Shown here piece by piece: positions 34,239-43,298 of a stretch of DNA of 64,000 nucleotides. A program made the translations under genes and the position numbers. The notes below the pieces were generated by a model, which had not been told where the DNA came from, searched no databases, and worked only from the letters and a program-made list of their open reading frames with translations. The first letter of the stretch is position 1; each line of letters begins with the position of its first letter. Location of the stretch: positions 124,001-188,000 of the forward strand of contig CAVZGE010000005.1 in NCBI GenBank assembly GCA_963774745.1, in the 5' to 3' direction. This DNA is from Prado023 sp963774745 (GTDB lineage Bacteria > Actinomycetota > Actinomycetes > S36-B12 > CAIYMF01).

Positions 34239-36957
34239 GTGAGTTGTCAACGGGTTTCGGCGGCTCATCGGGCTCAGGCCCTGACCGTCTGCCGGGCGGC
34301 GCTGCCGGCGTGCGCTGGTCGCCGTAGTCGTCGGTGAGCACCTGGCTGCAGTCGCCATCGTCCGCGATCGGCCCGACCACCCGTGGGTCTGCCAGTGCCG
34401 CCTGCGCGCGGTCGCGGCCCAGGTTCCAGGCCAGCGCATCGTCCCGGAGGCGCTCGGTGTCCCGCAGCCCGAACATGCAGCGACTGACCTCGTCCGGCAG
34501 CCGGTCGACCAGGGTGGGTGTCGCGTCCGCGCTCAGGGTGGACAAGTACAGCGTGTCCAGGCTTCGTCCTGATTCGAAGCGATCGATGTTGCGCGCTGCG
34601 ACCCAGGCATCGGGGTTGATGGCGACGAAGGCCACGGTGAAGGCGGCTGCCGAGATGAGGATGGCGCGCGCCAGCCAGGGGCCTGACAGCCGGATGCCGG
34701 CGACCAGCAGCAGGACGACGACCAGCCCCAACCACAGCTCGAATCCGTCGACGAACACGCGCAGCACCGTGTAGCCGTAGGCCTGCTGGTACAGGCCCAT
34801 CCGGTACAGGGCGCTGGCGACCACGGCGAGGGTGAGCAGGCACAGGGCGCCGAGGAGCGCGCGCAGCAGGATGCGGTCGCCTCGCGTTGTGCGTGCGGCC
34901 ACACGCATGGTGAGTGCGACGACGACCAGCGTCAGGAACGTGGCGGTGGTCAACTGGGCGAACCCCTGGTGCACGTACTCGGCGTAGGTGAGCCCGGTCA
35001 TCCGCTGCAGGTACGCATGCCCTCCCCACATCCCCGCGCCCTGCGCGATGAGGAACCCCGCGACCACGGCAACCACCAGGCCGACCGGAACCGCCCACTC
35101 CCACGCGTGGGCCGCCTGCCGGCGCCCGGGCAGCGACAGGCCTGCGATTCGAGGGGGGTTGAGCGCGAGGTAGGCGCCCGTGAGCACGATCCCGGCGATG
35201 AGTGTGAGCACGAACGTGCGCAGCACGATCGTGTCCCAGCCGAGGTCCGGGATGGCGGCGTCGGCCCAGGTGCCGAAGACCGCGTCGCCGGACGCGAACA
35301 GCCCCCCGAACAGGGCCAGGGCCACCAAGGAGAGGCCGGCTGTGCGCAGCGCTGGCCAGAGGACCGGCACCCGCCCTGTGGTGCTGAGCGTGCGACCGAG
35401 CAGCGGCAGGCCGCGCAGTGCCGACAGCGGCCACGAGACCACGCTGGCGGGGATCGAGATCAGGGTGCGCCCGAGGGTCATCCCAACCGCCGCGACCACC
35501 ACAGCGACCATCACGGACAGCGCGACCACGCCGCCGGCGTCGCGCAGGATCGCGGTCGACGCCAGGAGCCCCGCGAGCAGGGCGCACCCGACTGCCCACG
35601 GGCGGTCCCGGTAGCGGGCGACTGCCCACATCAGGGCCCCTGCGGCGAGCAGCGTGAGTCCCACCGCGAGTCCGACGTTGCGCTCGGGCCACGTGAGCGC
35701 CGCCCACCCGCCGATGGCCAGCGCCCCGACCACGGCCACGGGCTGGGGTGGCAGGGCTCGCTCCGGCCAGAACCCGTCCAGCAGGTCGGCGCCGCCAGCA
35801 GCGGGAACCGGCCGGAACCCGGCGTCAGGTCGGCCCAGCGGGGTTGCTGGGTCGGGGATGGCCGGGGCCTCCGGGGCGACCCTGGGCCCAGACGTGGGGG
35901 AGGGCGTGATCGCGGCAGGCACGGCGGATTCCGGGCGCGTGCGCGGTTCCGGACCTGTGCACAGGGGAAGACTCGCCCGCAGCAGCGCGCCCGTCGCAGC
36001 GCGGTCGTTCGGCAGCGCGACGATCGTTCCGCCGTGCAACTGGCACACCCATCGCGCGATGGCCAGCCCAAGCCCGGTGCCACCGGCGGCGTCCGCGCCG
36101 GAGCCGAATCGTTCGAAGACACGTTCGGCCACCTCGGCGGGGATGCCCGGACCCTCGTCACGGACCTCGAGCCACCAGGTGGACGTGTCGATCTCACGGG
36201 CACTGACCAGCACCACGCCGCCCGCAGGGCTGTGCCGTATCGCGTTGCCGACGAGGTTCACCACGAGCTGCGTGAGCCGAGCCGGGTCGGCTCGCACCGT
36301 GAGGTCCGCGGGCTGCGTCTCGCACCGCACCAGGACGTCACGGGAGTCCAACGTGGGCTCCGACACGGCCGCATGCAGCACGTCGGCGATGCGCACCTCG
36401 GCCAGCGACAGCGGAGCCACCCCGGCGTCCAGGCGGGCAAGGTCGAGGAGGTCGGCGACCAGGGCGCCGAGCCGCTCGGACTGGCGCAGTGCCCCCCTCA
36501 GCGCTTCATCGTCGGGGCTCACCACCCCATCGACCAGGTTCTCCAGGAGGGCGCGCTGGGCGGCCAGCGGGGTGCGCAGCTCGTGGGACACGGTTGCGAC
36601 GAGCCTGCGACGCTCCTCGTCGGCCGACCCCAGGTCGGTGGCCATCGCGTTGAAGGCGACGGCGAGCTGCCCGACCTCGTCGGAGCTCGACGCTGCGACG
36701 CGCTGGCTGTAGTCGCCACCGGCCATCGCCCGAGCCGCGCGGGTCATGTCGCGCAGGGGCGCGGTCATCCCGCGTGCCAACCACTGGGTGACCCCCAGTG
36801 CGGCCGCGACGGTCACCGGCACGCTGGTCCACCACGGCACCTGCGCGGCGTCGCCGACCTCCGCCACGAGCACCGCCACGACCACGCTGACCCCCACGAG
36901 CAGGCCAAGCTTGGCCTTGATCGAGGTGAGCGCATCCAGCGGGCGCCCGGGGTTCAC
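34231..36957 (-). CDS. Sensor histidine kinase fused to a DUF4153/4173-type multi-pass membrane domain
   Basis: The 908-residue product starts at GTG 36957, overlapping the regulator stop (GTGA). Residues 1-370 form a kinase: two membrane helices, HAMP (about 60-112), H125 in ATVSHELRTPLAAQRALL, N box VNLVGNAIRHS, EGPGIPAEVAERVF, GTGLGLAIARWV. A Pro-rich linker (about 380-440) leads to about ten membrane helices with LYRMGLYQQAYGYTVLRVFV and NPDAWVAARNIDRFESGRSLD, hallmarks of DUF4153/DUF4173 membrane proteins. The fusion has no frame break. The C-terminal tail is hydrophilic. The membrane domain may be the sensor, or an effector controlled by the kinase; neither is known. Confidence 0.88.
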   Translation of the reverse strand: MNPGRPLDALTSIKAKLGLLVGVSVVVAVLVAEVGDAAQVPWWTSVPVTVAAALGVTQWLARGMTAPLRDMTRAARAMAGGDYSQRVAASSSDEVGQLAVAFNAMATDLGSADEERRRLVATVSHELRTPLAAQRALLENLVDGVVSPDDEALRGALRQSERLGALVADLLDLARLDAGVAPLSLAEVRIADVLHAAVSEPTLDSRDVLVRCETQPADLTVRADPARLTQLVVNLVGNAIRHSPAGGVVLVSAREIDTSTWWLEVRDEGPGIPAEVAERVFERFGSGADAAGGTGLGLAIARWVCQLHGGTIVALPNDRAATGALLRASLPLCTGPEPRTRPESAVPAAITPSPTSGPRVAPEAPAIPDPATPLGRPDAGFRPVPAAGGADLLDGFWPERALPPQPVAVVGALAIGGWAALTWPERNVGLAVGLTLLAAGALMWAVARYRDRPWAVGCALLAGLLASTAILRDAGGVVALSVMVAVVVAAVGMTLGRTLISIPASVVSWPLSALRGLPLLGRTLSTTGRVPVLWPALRTAGLSLVALALFGGLFASGDAVFGTWADAAIPDLGWDTIVLRTFVLTLIAGIVLTGAYLALNPPRIAGLSLPGRRQAAHAWEWAVPVGLVVAVVAGFLIAQGAGMWGGHAYLQRMTGLTYAEYVHQGFAQLTTATFLTLVVVALTMRVAARTTRGDRILLRALLGALCLLTLAVVASALYRMGLYQQAYGYTVLRVFVDGFELWLGLVVVLLLVAGIRLSGPWLARAILISAAAFTVAFVAINPDAWVAARNIDRFESGRSLDTLYLSTLSADATPTLVDRLPDEVSRCMFGLRDTERLRDDALAWNLGRDRAQAALADPRVVGPIADDGDCSQVLTDDYGDQRTPAAPPGRRSGPEPDEPPKPVDNSLR

Positions 36958-37655
36958 GGGTGGACCTCGAGGGCGTAGCCGACGCCGTGGACGGTGCGCA
37001 CCCGCTGGCCGCCGAGCTTGGCCCGCAGTGACTTCACGTGGCTGTCCAGGGTGCGCGTGCCAGCGGCGTCCGACCACCCCCAGACCTCCCGCATGAGCGT
37101 GTCCCGGCTGCGCACCGTTCCCGGATCGCCTGCCAGTGCGCACAGCAGGTCGAACTCGAGGGGAGTCAGGTGCACCGGACCGCCGTCAACGGTGACGCGA
37201 CGAGTCGCCGGATCGATCACCAGCCCGGGCAGCTCGATGGTGCCCGCACCCGAGGCGACCAGCGCCGTCGCACGCTCGACACGACGCAGCAGGGCCCTGA
37301 TCCGGGCCACGACCTCGCGCATCGAGAACGGCTTGGTCACGTAGTCGTCGGCGCCGACTCCCAACCCGACCAACAGGTCGGTCTCGTCGGAGCGGGCCGT
37401 GAGCATGATGACCGGCACCGGACGGATCGCCTGGATGCGCCGGCACACCTCGAGGCCGTCGAAGCCCGGCAGCATGACGTCCAGCACGACCAGGTCGGGT
37501 CGCTGCTGCCCGAAGGCGGCGACCGCACCGGGACCGTCGTAGGCCTGGTCGACGACGAACCCCTCGGCGCGCAGCCGGTCACTGACGGCCTGGTTGATCG
37601 TGGGTTCGTCCTCGACGACGAGGATCCGTGCGGCGTCCCCGGTCGGTGAGCTCAT
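36954..37655 (-). CDS. OmpR/PhoB-family response regulator
   Basis: The 233-residue product has receiver D59 (VVLDVMLPG), acidic pocket VEDEPT, Lys in DDYVTKPFSMREV, and a winged-helix domain (TPLEFDLLCALAGDP, DSHVKSLRAKLGGQ). It precedes and overlaps the fused kinase. It is the first gene of the pair; a short leaderless-looking gap (120 bases) separates it from the coiled-coil gene upstream. Target genes are unknown, but the DUF4153-type half of its partner may be part of the response. Confidence 0.93.
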   Translation of the reverse strand: MSSPTGDAARILVVEDEPTINQAVSDRLRAEGFVVDQAYDGPGAVAAFGQQRPDLVVLDVMLPGFDGLEVCRRIQAIRPVPVIMLTARSDETDLLVGLGVGADDYVTKPFSMREVVARIRALLRRVERATALVASGAGTIELPGLVIDPATRRVTVDGGPVHLTPLEFDLLCALAGDPGTVRSRDTLMREVWGWSDAAGTRTLDSHVKSLRAKLGGQRVRTVHGVGYALEVHP

Positions 37656-37774
37656 GGCAACGAGCGTAGGCGAGCGCCGGTGAGGGCCCCGGGGCCGACG
37701 TGTGGAGAAGTCGTGAAGGTCTGCTGGTGATCCGTGGGAGGCCGGTGGTCAACGCATCGGGGGCGAATGCGGTG

Positions 37775-38320
37775 TCACGGGTTGCTGGGCAGGATCCTCT
37801 CCCTGAGCACCGCGAGGCCATCGCGGGCCCCGCGCTCGGCGTCGTGGACCCGCTCATGCATCTCGCGAGCAGCCTCGAGATCGGCGAGCGCCGCCTGCTC
37901 GGCCCGCCGGCAGGCGTCCACCCCCTGCGTGCGGTCGCGGCGGGCAGCCTCGAGGTCGTTGCGGTAGCCCGCCAGCTCGCCCTCGGCGAGTTCCGTGGCT
38001 CGCGCGAGCAGGTAGCGGAAGCTGGCCCGGGCCTTCTTGGGCGTTGTCTTGCGCGACAGCCCGTCCAGTTCCTCCTGCACCGTGACTCGCATGAACACCA
38101 GCGGGTCGGACACGTAGCGCGTGTTGGCCGCCGCCTGCTCGGCCCGTGCCAGCGCCGCGCGCGCCTCGGCCAGGTCGTGCTCCGCCTCGCGCACGGCTGC
38201 TGCAGCGGCTTGCAGGTGCGCAGCGAACCTGTCGGTCACCGCAAGGGCAAGGCGGTCCCATTCCGGCTGGGTGATCCGGTCGGGGCCGGGCGCATCAGCG
38301 GCCGTGGGCGGGTCAGTCAT
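37775..38320 (-). CDS. Coiled-coil hypothetical protein
   Basis: The 181-residue product is almost entirely helical with heptads: LQAAAAAVREAEHDLAEARAALARAEQAA and later YRNDLEAARRDRTQGVDACRRAEQAALADLEAA. A short conserved-looking centre (RYVSDPLVFMRVTVQEELD) interrupts the coils. No signal peptide or membrane segment. It overlaps the FAD oxidoreductase stop by four bases, so the two are translationally coupled. Function unknown; a cytoplasmic scaffold is possible. Confidence 0.75.
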   Translation of the reverse strand: MTDPPTAADAPGPDRITQPEWDRLALAVTDRFAAHLQAAAAAVREAEHDLAEARAALARAEQAAANTRYVSDPLVFMRVTVQEELDGLSRKTTPKKARASFRYLLARATELAEGELAGYRNDLEAARRDRTQGVDACRRAEQAALADLEAAREMHERVHDAERGARDGLAVLRERILPSNP

Positions 38321-39606
38321 GTGTCCTCGGGTCGTGACGGGATGACCAATCCTCGCATGCCCGAGCGGGAAGCCCGGCCGTGCACGTGGCGCACGGGTTG
38401 GGGAGGAGGGGCAGCACGCATGCGCCCGGCACCGGCATCGAGGTTCGTCCGGTGCCCGATCTCGTCGAACGCCTGGATCGCGAGCACCTCCTCGGACATC
38501 TCGTCGTTCAACCGGCGCAGCAGCTCGACGATGCGGACGTCGTCCCAGCGCATGGCGGCGATCTCGGCGCTGTCGCGCAGCATCGGCACCGTGAGGCGGT
38601 TGCGGGTCAGCTCGTACGTGCGGCCGGCCTCCGCCTCGTCCTTCCCGGTGGTCAGCGTCCCGACGATGGCCTGGGCGAGCAGCTCGGCATCGCGCATCGC
38701 GTCGGTCAGGCCATGGGCGCTGATCGGGTCCTTCCACGATCCGGCGTCCCCGACCAACGCCCAGCCGGGGCCCCAAGGCCGGCGCAGGTGGCCGGGCTGG
38801 CCGGTGAACGTGCGCAGCGGGCTCGTCAGCCGTGCCGATCGCAGCCGGTCCGCGATATCGGGGGAGGACGCCGCCACCACCGCATCCAGCACGGCGGGCC
38901 CGCCGCGCCCGATGCGCTCCGGCTGGTCGGTGCCGAACACGCAGGTCAGGCCGTCATTGGTCGGGATCAAGCCCGCCGCGGCCCCCGGGCGGTAGGCCCA
39001 CTCGTACCCCGTGGTGTCCAGATCGCTGAAGTACCCGTAGACCGACGCGCTGGTGTGTGCGGCTCGATGCGTGATCGGCGCCGCGACGAGCCGGGCGATC
39101 GTCGAGCGCCGCCCGTCAGCGCCGACCACGAGCCGAGCGCGCAGGGGCGTGATCCCCCGGCTGCGGTCGCGGGTCACGACGCCGACCACCCGGCCGTGCT
39201 CGCGGCACAGGTCGATGACGCCCGTGCCGTACCGAACGTGCACCCCGGCGGCCCGAGCAGCCCCGACCAGGATCGGGTCGAGCACGGTCCGCCGGGGCGC
39301 GTAGAGCGCGTCCACGCCGGCCCACGGCTTGATGGCGATCGTCACGTCGCTGGACGAGTACCGGAACGTGGTCTCCCGGATGGCCGGCGTCCCAGCCGCG
39401 ATGACCTGATCAAGCAGCCCCCAACGGCTCAGCTGGGCGACCCCGCCGCGCATGAGCGCGTGCGTGGACAGCGTGTCGGTTCCGCCCTTTCCGTGGTCGA
39501 GCAGGGTCACGGTCAGTCCGGCCCGTGACAGCAGCATGGCCACGGCTGCTCCCGCGGCCCGGGCGCCGACCACGATGACATCAGCCTCGCCGGAGTCCCT
39601 GGCCAT
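38317..39606 (-). CDS. FAD-dependent oxidoreductase (geranylgeranyl reductase / PHBH-like family)
   Basis: The 429-residue flavoprotein has the N-terminal dinucleotide motif ADVIVVGARAAGAAVAMLLSRAG (GxGxxG variant GARAAG). It has RRTVLDPILVGAARAAGV, the second FAD motif VVGADGRRSTIARLV (DG motif), and WALVGDAGSWKDPISAHGLTDAMRDAELLA. These place it among PHBH-fold monooxygenases and geranylgeranyl-reductase-like oxidases. Substrate is unknown. It is followed by the coupled coiled-coil gene and preceded by OsmC (39 bases). Confidence 0.9.
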   Translation of the reverse strand: MARDSGEADVIVVGARAAGAAVAMLLSRAGLTVTLLDHGKGGTDTLSTHALMRGGVAQLSRWGLLDQVIAAGTPAIRETTFRYSSSDVTIAIKPWAGVDALYAPRRTVLDPILVGAARAAGVHVRYGTGVIDLCREHGRVVGVVTRDRSRGITPLRARLVVGADGRRSTIARLVAAPITHRAAHTSASVYGYFSDLDTTGYEWAYRPGAAAGLIPTNDGLTCVFGTDQPERIGRGGPAVLDAVVAASSPDIADRLRSARLTSPLRTFTGQPGHLRRPWGPGWALVGDAGSWKDPISAHGLTDAMRDAELLAQAIVGTLTTGKDEAEAGRTYELTRNRLTVPMLRDSAEIAAMRWDDVRIVELLRRLNDEMSEEVLAIQAFDEIGHRTNLDAGAGRMRAAPPPQPVRHVHGRASRSGMRGLVIPSRPEDT

Positions 39607-39645
39607 GACGCCTCCCTTACTCGCTGTCGTCCACCGCTTGGGCGG

Positions 39646-40209
39646 TCAGCCGGCGTCGACCTCGAACGACACCGGGACCGGCTGGGTGAGCATGTCGAGC
39701 ACCGCGGATCGCGCCTTCGACTGCTCGACGACGCGGCGCAGTGCCTCCGGGTCGTCGCCGCGGAGCCGGAACGAGATCCGGATCCCCTGGCAGCCGTTGC
39801 GGACCGCTGGGTCGAGTCCGAGCAGCCCCATCAGGTCGATGTCGCCCTCGACGGTGGAGCTGACCTCGGTGAGCTGCACCCCACGGACCGCGGCGATGTT
39901 GCCGATGCCGGCGGTCAGGCAGGACGCGAGGGCGGCCAGCAGGAACTCCACGGGAGTCGGTCCGTGGTCCTGGCCGACGAGCACCTGCGGGTGGTCGGCG
40001 TCGTAGCTGCGGGACTCCACATGGGTGAGCTCCTGCTTCGCGCCGAAGAAGTCGTGGATCGTGGAGCGGCTGTGGGTGCCGCTGACCCACTGGTTCGTGG
40101 CCCGGAACTGGAACCTCGCGATCTGCGGGCTTTCCTTCACCGCGTCGAGCGTTGCGAACAGGGTGGTGACGTCGACGCCGTTGCGGGCCGGGTGATCGGT
40201 GATGGTCAT
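39646..40209 (-). CDS. OsmC-family peroxiredoxin-like protein
   Basis: The 187-residue product has the OsmC architecture, with the catalytic Cys in TPVEFLLAALASCLTAGIGNIAAVRG and a GCQGIRISFRLRGDD strand later. The second Cys usual in OsmC/Ohr thiol peroxidases is likely the one in NGCQG. GGAGG precedes ATG 40209; the frame is open to 40275 without similarity. It probably detoxifies organic hydroperoxides. It sits upstream of the FAD oxidoreductase on the same strand, so the two may form a redox unit. Confidence 0.9.
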   Translation of the reverse strand: MTITDHPARNGVDVTTLFATLDAVKESPQIARFQFRATNQWVSGTHSRSTIHDFFGAKQELTHVESRSYDADHPQVLVGQDHGPTPVEFLLAALASCLTAGIGNIAAVRGVQLTEVSSTVEGDIDLMGLLGLDPAVRNGCQGIRISFRLRGDDPEALRRVVEQSKARSAVLDMLTQPVPVSFEVDAG

Positions 40210-40341
40210 GTATTCCTCCTGTGATCGACCGGGACGGTCACCGACCACTGTCGTCGCAGCAGAGCACCAGCACATCCGTGGCGACCACGGGTCCTCGCCT
40301 GCGTGGCGAGCACGGAGATGCCGATGGTGCCTGGGCAGCCC

Positions 40342-41421
40342 TCAGCGGCCCACGAAGCGCTCGACCTCGTCGAGGAACTGGGCGAAGGCGATGTCGCGCT
40401 GCAGCAGGATGTGGTTGCGGCTGCGAAGCGCCACGAACCGTGCGCCGGGGATCAGCCCGGCCAGCAGGCGACCCTGCTCGAACGGCACGCCCCGGTCGTC
40501 CGTGGAGTGCAGGACCAGCGTCGGCACCCGGACGGTCCTGGCCAGATCGCTGGCGTCCAGGTTGTGGAACGCGGCCTCGAGCAGCGGGGCGTTGGTCGGC
40601 GTCGTGGTGGTGCGCAGCTGCTCGGAGAACCATTCGATCTCCTCCGGTCCCGCGTCCGGCACGAACTGCCGGGCGAAGGTCTCGCGGAACAACGCGTTGT
40701 CGGTGCGCCAGGCGACCCGGGCCATGTCCTCCTGCACCGTGGCCTCCTCTACCTGCACGGGATCACCGCGGCAGCGCATCCCACGTGCGTAGGTCCCGTA
40801 CAGCACGAGCGCGCACACCTGCTCGGGGTAGCGGGCGGCGAACCCGAAAGCCACGGGACCACCCTGGGAGATGCCAAGGAGTGCCACCGGACCGTCGGCG
40901 ACCGCGTCCACCACTGCCCGCAGGTCCTCGATCCACAGGTCGAGGTCGGTGAGGTCGACCCCGGTCAGGTCGCGATCCGAGAGACCGCACCCGCGCGGGT
41001 CGTAGCGGATGTAGCGGTACCGCGAGCCCAGCTCGCGGACCCAGTGGCCCCAGATCGGGCTGGCCACCGTGTCCTTGTCCGCCTGGGTGAGCCACGTCGC
41101 GGCCTTCACCAGCGTCGGGCCGGACCCGGTCTCCGCGATGGCCAGGGACGCGCCGCCGGAGACCTCGACGAACCGGATGCTGGTCTGCGGACCGGAGGAG
41201 GGCGCCGGGGCCGGCGCCTCGCCTCCCGGGCCGAGGCCGCGACTCAGGGCCCGCCGATCCCGCGCGCCCAGCTTCCGCAGGAGTGAGGACACGTGGGTCT
41301 CCACCGTGCGCACGGACACGACCAGTTCGGCGGCGATCTCGGCGTTGCTCCACCGGCGCCGCACCAGTTCCAGGACGGCCTGCTCCCGCGGCGTCAGCCC
41401 GGTGCCCGGCGATCCGGCCAT
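40342..41421 (-). CDS. LuxR-type HTH fused to an alpha/beta hydrolase
   Basis: The 359-residue protein begins with a LuxR/GerE DNA-binding domain (LTPREQAVLELVRRRWSNAEIAAELVVSVRTVETHVSSLLRKLGARDR, about 9-57). A Pro/Ala linker joins it to a complete alpha/beta hydrolase: oxyanion/nucleophile ALLGISQGG, acid in TLVLHSTDDRGVP, His in RSRNHILL. HTH at the N-terminus, with a catalytic fold rather than a receiver behind it, is unusual, though such HTH-hydrolase proteins do exist in actinobacteria. The hydrolase may sense or destroy its inducer (for example an ester or lactone). Ligand unknown. Confidence 0.88.
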   Translation of the reverse strand: MAGSPGTGLTPREQAVLELVRRRWSNAEIAAELVVSVRTVETHVSSLLRKLGARDRRALSRGLGPGGEAPAPAPSSGPQTSIRFVEVSGGASLAIAETGSGPTLVKAATWLTQADKDTVASPIWGHWVRELGSRYRYIRYDPRGCGLSDRDLTGVDLTDLDLWIEDLRAVVDAVADGPVALLGISQGGPVAFGFAARYPEQVCALVLYGTYARGMRCRGDPVQVEEATVQEDMARVAWRTDNALFRETFARQFVPDAGPEEIEWFSEQLRTTTTPTNAPLLEAAFHNLDASDLARTVRVPTLVLHSTDDRGVPFEQGRLLAGLIPGARFVALRSRNHILLQRDIAFAQFLDEVERFVGR

Positions 41422-41569
41422 GCCCTCGAGTGTGCCACCGGAATCGGGCTCAGCGAAGGGCTGATGCTGACGTGGACGCCAGCGTGGGGGTCATGGTGGC
41501 GCGGGCTCGTCATGGGTTCACCCGTGTCTGCCGGTTGGTCACGCAGAGGAGCGGCGAGCTGTCGAGCGG

Positions 41570-42097
41570 CTAGTCGAGACGCTCGATGGCAGGCCCGGTT
41601 GACGCCGTGTGCGCCTGGATGGTCGGGGCCAGCCTGATCAGCGGCTGCGTGGCGAGCAGGGCGATGCCCAGTGGCAGGGCGGTCAGACCGACCACGCGGG
41701 CGAGGAACGTGACCAGGACGGTGCCGGCGTTGGCCGTGGCCCCGAGGAAGTCGTTGATGGCGATGAGGGTTCCAGGACCGAAGAACATCTGGAGCAGGCC
41801 CACGGCGAGCAGAGTCAGGCCGGCAGCGAGCTGGGCGCGTGCCGATGGGCTGCTGAAGGGGCGGGTCAACGCGCGGACGGCCAGGGATACGGCGATCAGG
41901 GCGGCCCCGGTCGGTGCCAGGACCCGGGCGGCCAGGTCGTAGCCCTCGAAGAGCCCGATCCTGGCGGGCGCACGGCTGAAGAGCTGATCGGTGAGGTAGT
42001 AGCCGACCACAGCGCCGATCAGGAGCAGCACTCCGGCGAGTCGGGTGGAGCGTTCGACCCGACCGCCGCGGTCGTTGAACAGGTCATCACGGTCCAT
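41570..42097 (-). CDS. Hypothetical multi-pass membrane protein
   Basis: The 175-residue product has a charged N-terminus (MDRDDLFNDRGGRVERS), then about four membrane helices (LAGVLLLIGAVVGYYLTD; VLAPTGAALIAVSLAVRALT; QLAAGLTLLAVGLLQMFF; VTFLARVVGLTALPLGIALLA). GGGGAC precedes ATG 42097; a second ATG at 42109 is possible. No family recognised. A CRP/GlxR-like site lies 440 bases upstream. Confidence 0.75.
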   Translation of the reverse strand: MDRDDLFNDRGGRVERSTRLAGVLLLIGAVVGYYLTDQLFSRAPARIGLFEGYDLAARVLAPTGAALIAVSLAVRALTRPFSSPSARAQLAAGLTLLAVGLLQMFFGPGTLIAINDFLGATANAGTVLVTFLARVVGLTALPLGIALLATQPLIRLAPTIQAHTASTGPAIERLD

Positions 42098-42626
42098 GGC
42101 GTCCCCCATTCTGTCATCGGGCCGCGGAGTCTGGCAGCCCGAGCTGGGTGCAGGTGCGTGTGGGAGCGTCGCAGCCCACAGTCCAGCGTCGGCGTCTGGA
42201 TCTGGCCGGTCGGTGGTGGGGTCAGCCACGGGCAGCCCCCGGGACAGGGTCAAGGTTTGCCTCACACCTATGCATCCGCCCCGACCCTCCAGCGCTGCGC
42301 CCTGACCCCCGGATTGTCCGCCGGCCCGGGACGCGGTCATCTCGACGGAAACGCATCCGGGCGCGGCGGAGGCCCTGCCGCGACGGGGGAGCAACGGCAG
42401 AGCCTCCGCGGCCGAGAGTACGCCGGCCACAACCGGCGTGGTGCACCGTGGGGGCGTCGAGCCCGGTTCCCTCCCCGGCGAGGAACCCGACCCCGCACCA
42501 CCCACATCCACTGATCCGTGGAAGAGCGTGAGCGCTGCAGTGATCTACGTCACAACAGGTGGCGTCGGGGGTCGGGTTCACCCGGTCGTGCACCCTCCGT
42601 CGGGCTTAGCCATGGATGCCGGCGGG
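42098..42626. other. Gene-free stretch with a CRP/GlxR-like palindrome
   Basis: No credible coding frame, RNA gene or terminator was found in these 529 bases. The only clear element is AGTGATCTACGTCACA at 42539-42554. It differs from the CRP/GlxR consensus TGTGAnnTAnnTCACA at one defined position, including the central TA. It could control the membrane protein at 42097, whose promoter must lie here. Confidence 0.5.
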
Positions 42627-43298
42627 TCAGTGCAGGTCGCGGGCGTGGGCCCAGCGGGCGAGCTCGCGGCGGTTGGACAGCTGGAGCTTGCGCAGGACGG
42701 CGCTGACGTGGGTCTCGATGGTGCGGGTGGAGACGAACAGTTCGGCGGCGGCTTCGCGGTAGGTGTAGCCGCGGGCGATCAGGGTCAGGACCTCGACCTC
42801 TCGGGGGGTGAGCACGTCCAGCTCGGTGTCGGGGGATGGGGTGGGTTGGGGGTCGGCGCGGAAGGAGTCCAGGACGAATCCGGCCAGCCGGGGGGAGAAC
42901 ACGGCGTCGCCCTCGGCGACCCGGTGCACGGCATCGACGAGGCCTTCGGCACTGACGGACTTGGTGAGGTAGCCGTGGGCGCCGGCGCGGATGACAGTGA
43001 CGACATCCTCCGGGGAGTCGGAGATGGAAAGTGCCAGCCATCGGGTTCCGGGGGCACGGTCCCCGACAGCGGAGATCACGTCGGCGCCGGTGCCTGAGGG
43101 CAGGTGGACATCCAGCAGGACGACGTCGGGCTGGGTGGCCACGACCGCTTCGACGGCGGGGCCCACGTCGTCGGCCTCGCCGACGACCTGGACGTGCCCG
43201 GCGAGCTGGGCACGGACCCCGCTGCGGACCAGGGCGTGGTCGTCGACGATCAGCACCCGGACCGGCCCGGCCGCGGCAGGTGCGATGGGGCCGGTCAT
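42627..43298 (-). CDS. NarL/LuxR-family response regulator
   Basis: The 223-residue product has receiver D63 (VVLLDVHLPSGTG), DDHALVRSGV, Lys in YLTKSVSAEG, and a LuxR HTH (LTPREVEVLTLIARGYTYREAAAELFVSTRTIETHVSAVLRKL). ATG 43298 overlaps the stop of the PspC-type kinase (ATGA) once that gene's frame break is repaired. As the sequence stands the kinase frame reads through into this gene, giving an apparent 716-codon open frame. The pair resembles PspC/LiaS-like envelope-stress systems of actinobacteria. Confidence 0.93.
   Translation of the reverse strand: MTGPIAPAAAGPVRVLIVDDHALVRSGVRAQLAGHVQVVGEADDVGPAVEAVVATQPDVVLLDVHLPSGTGADVISAVGDRAPGTRWLALSISDSPEDVVTVIRAGAHGYLTKSVSAEGLVDAVHRVAEGDAVFSPRLAGFVLDSFRADPQPTPSPDTELDVLTPREVEVLTLIARGYTYREAAAELFVSTRTIETHVSAVLRKLQLSNRRELARWAHARDLH

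Noticed and set aside
34969..36978. 669-codon open frame on the + strand
   Set aside because: Antisense to the kinase-DUF4153 gene; Arg/Gly/His/Pro-rich low-complexity translation produced by GC-biased codons of the real gene.
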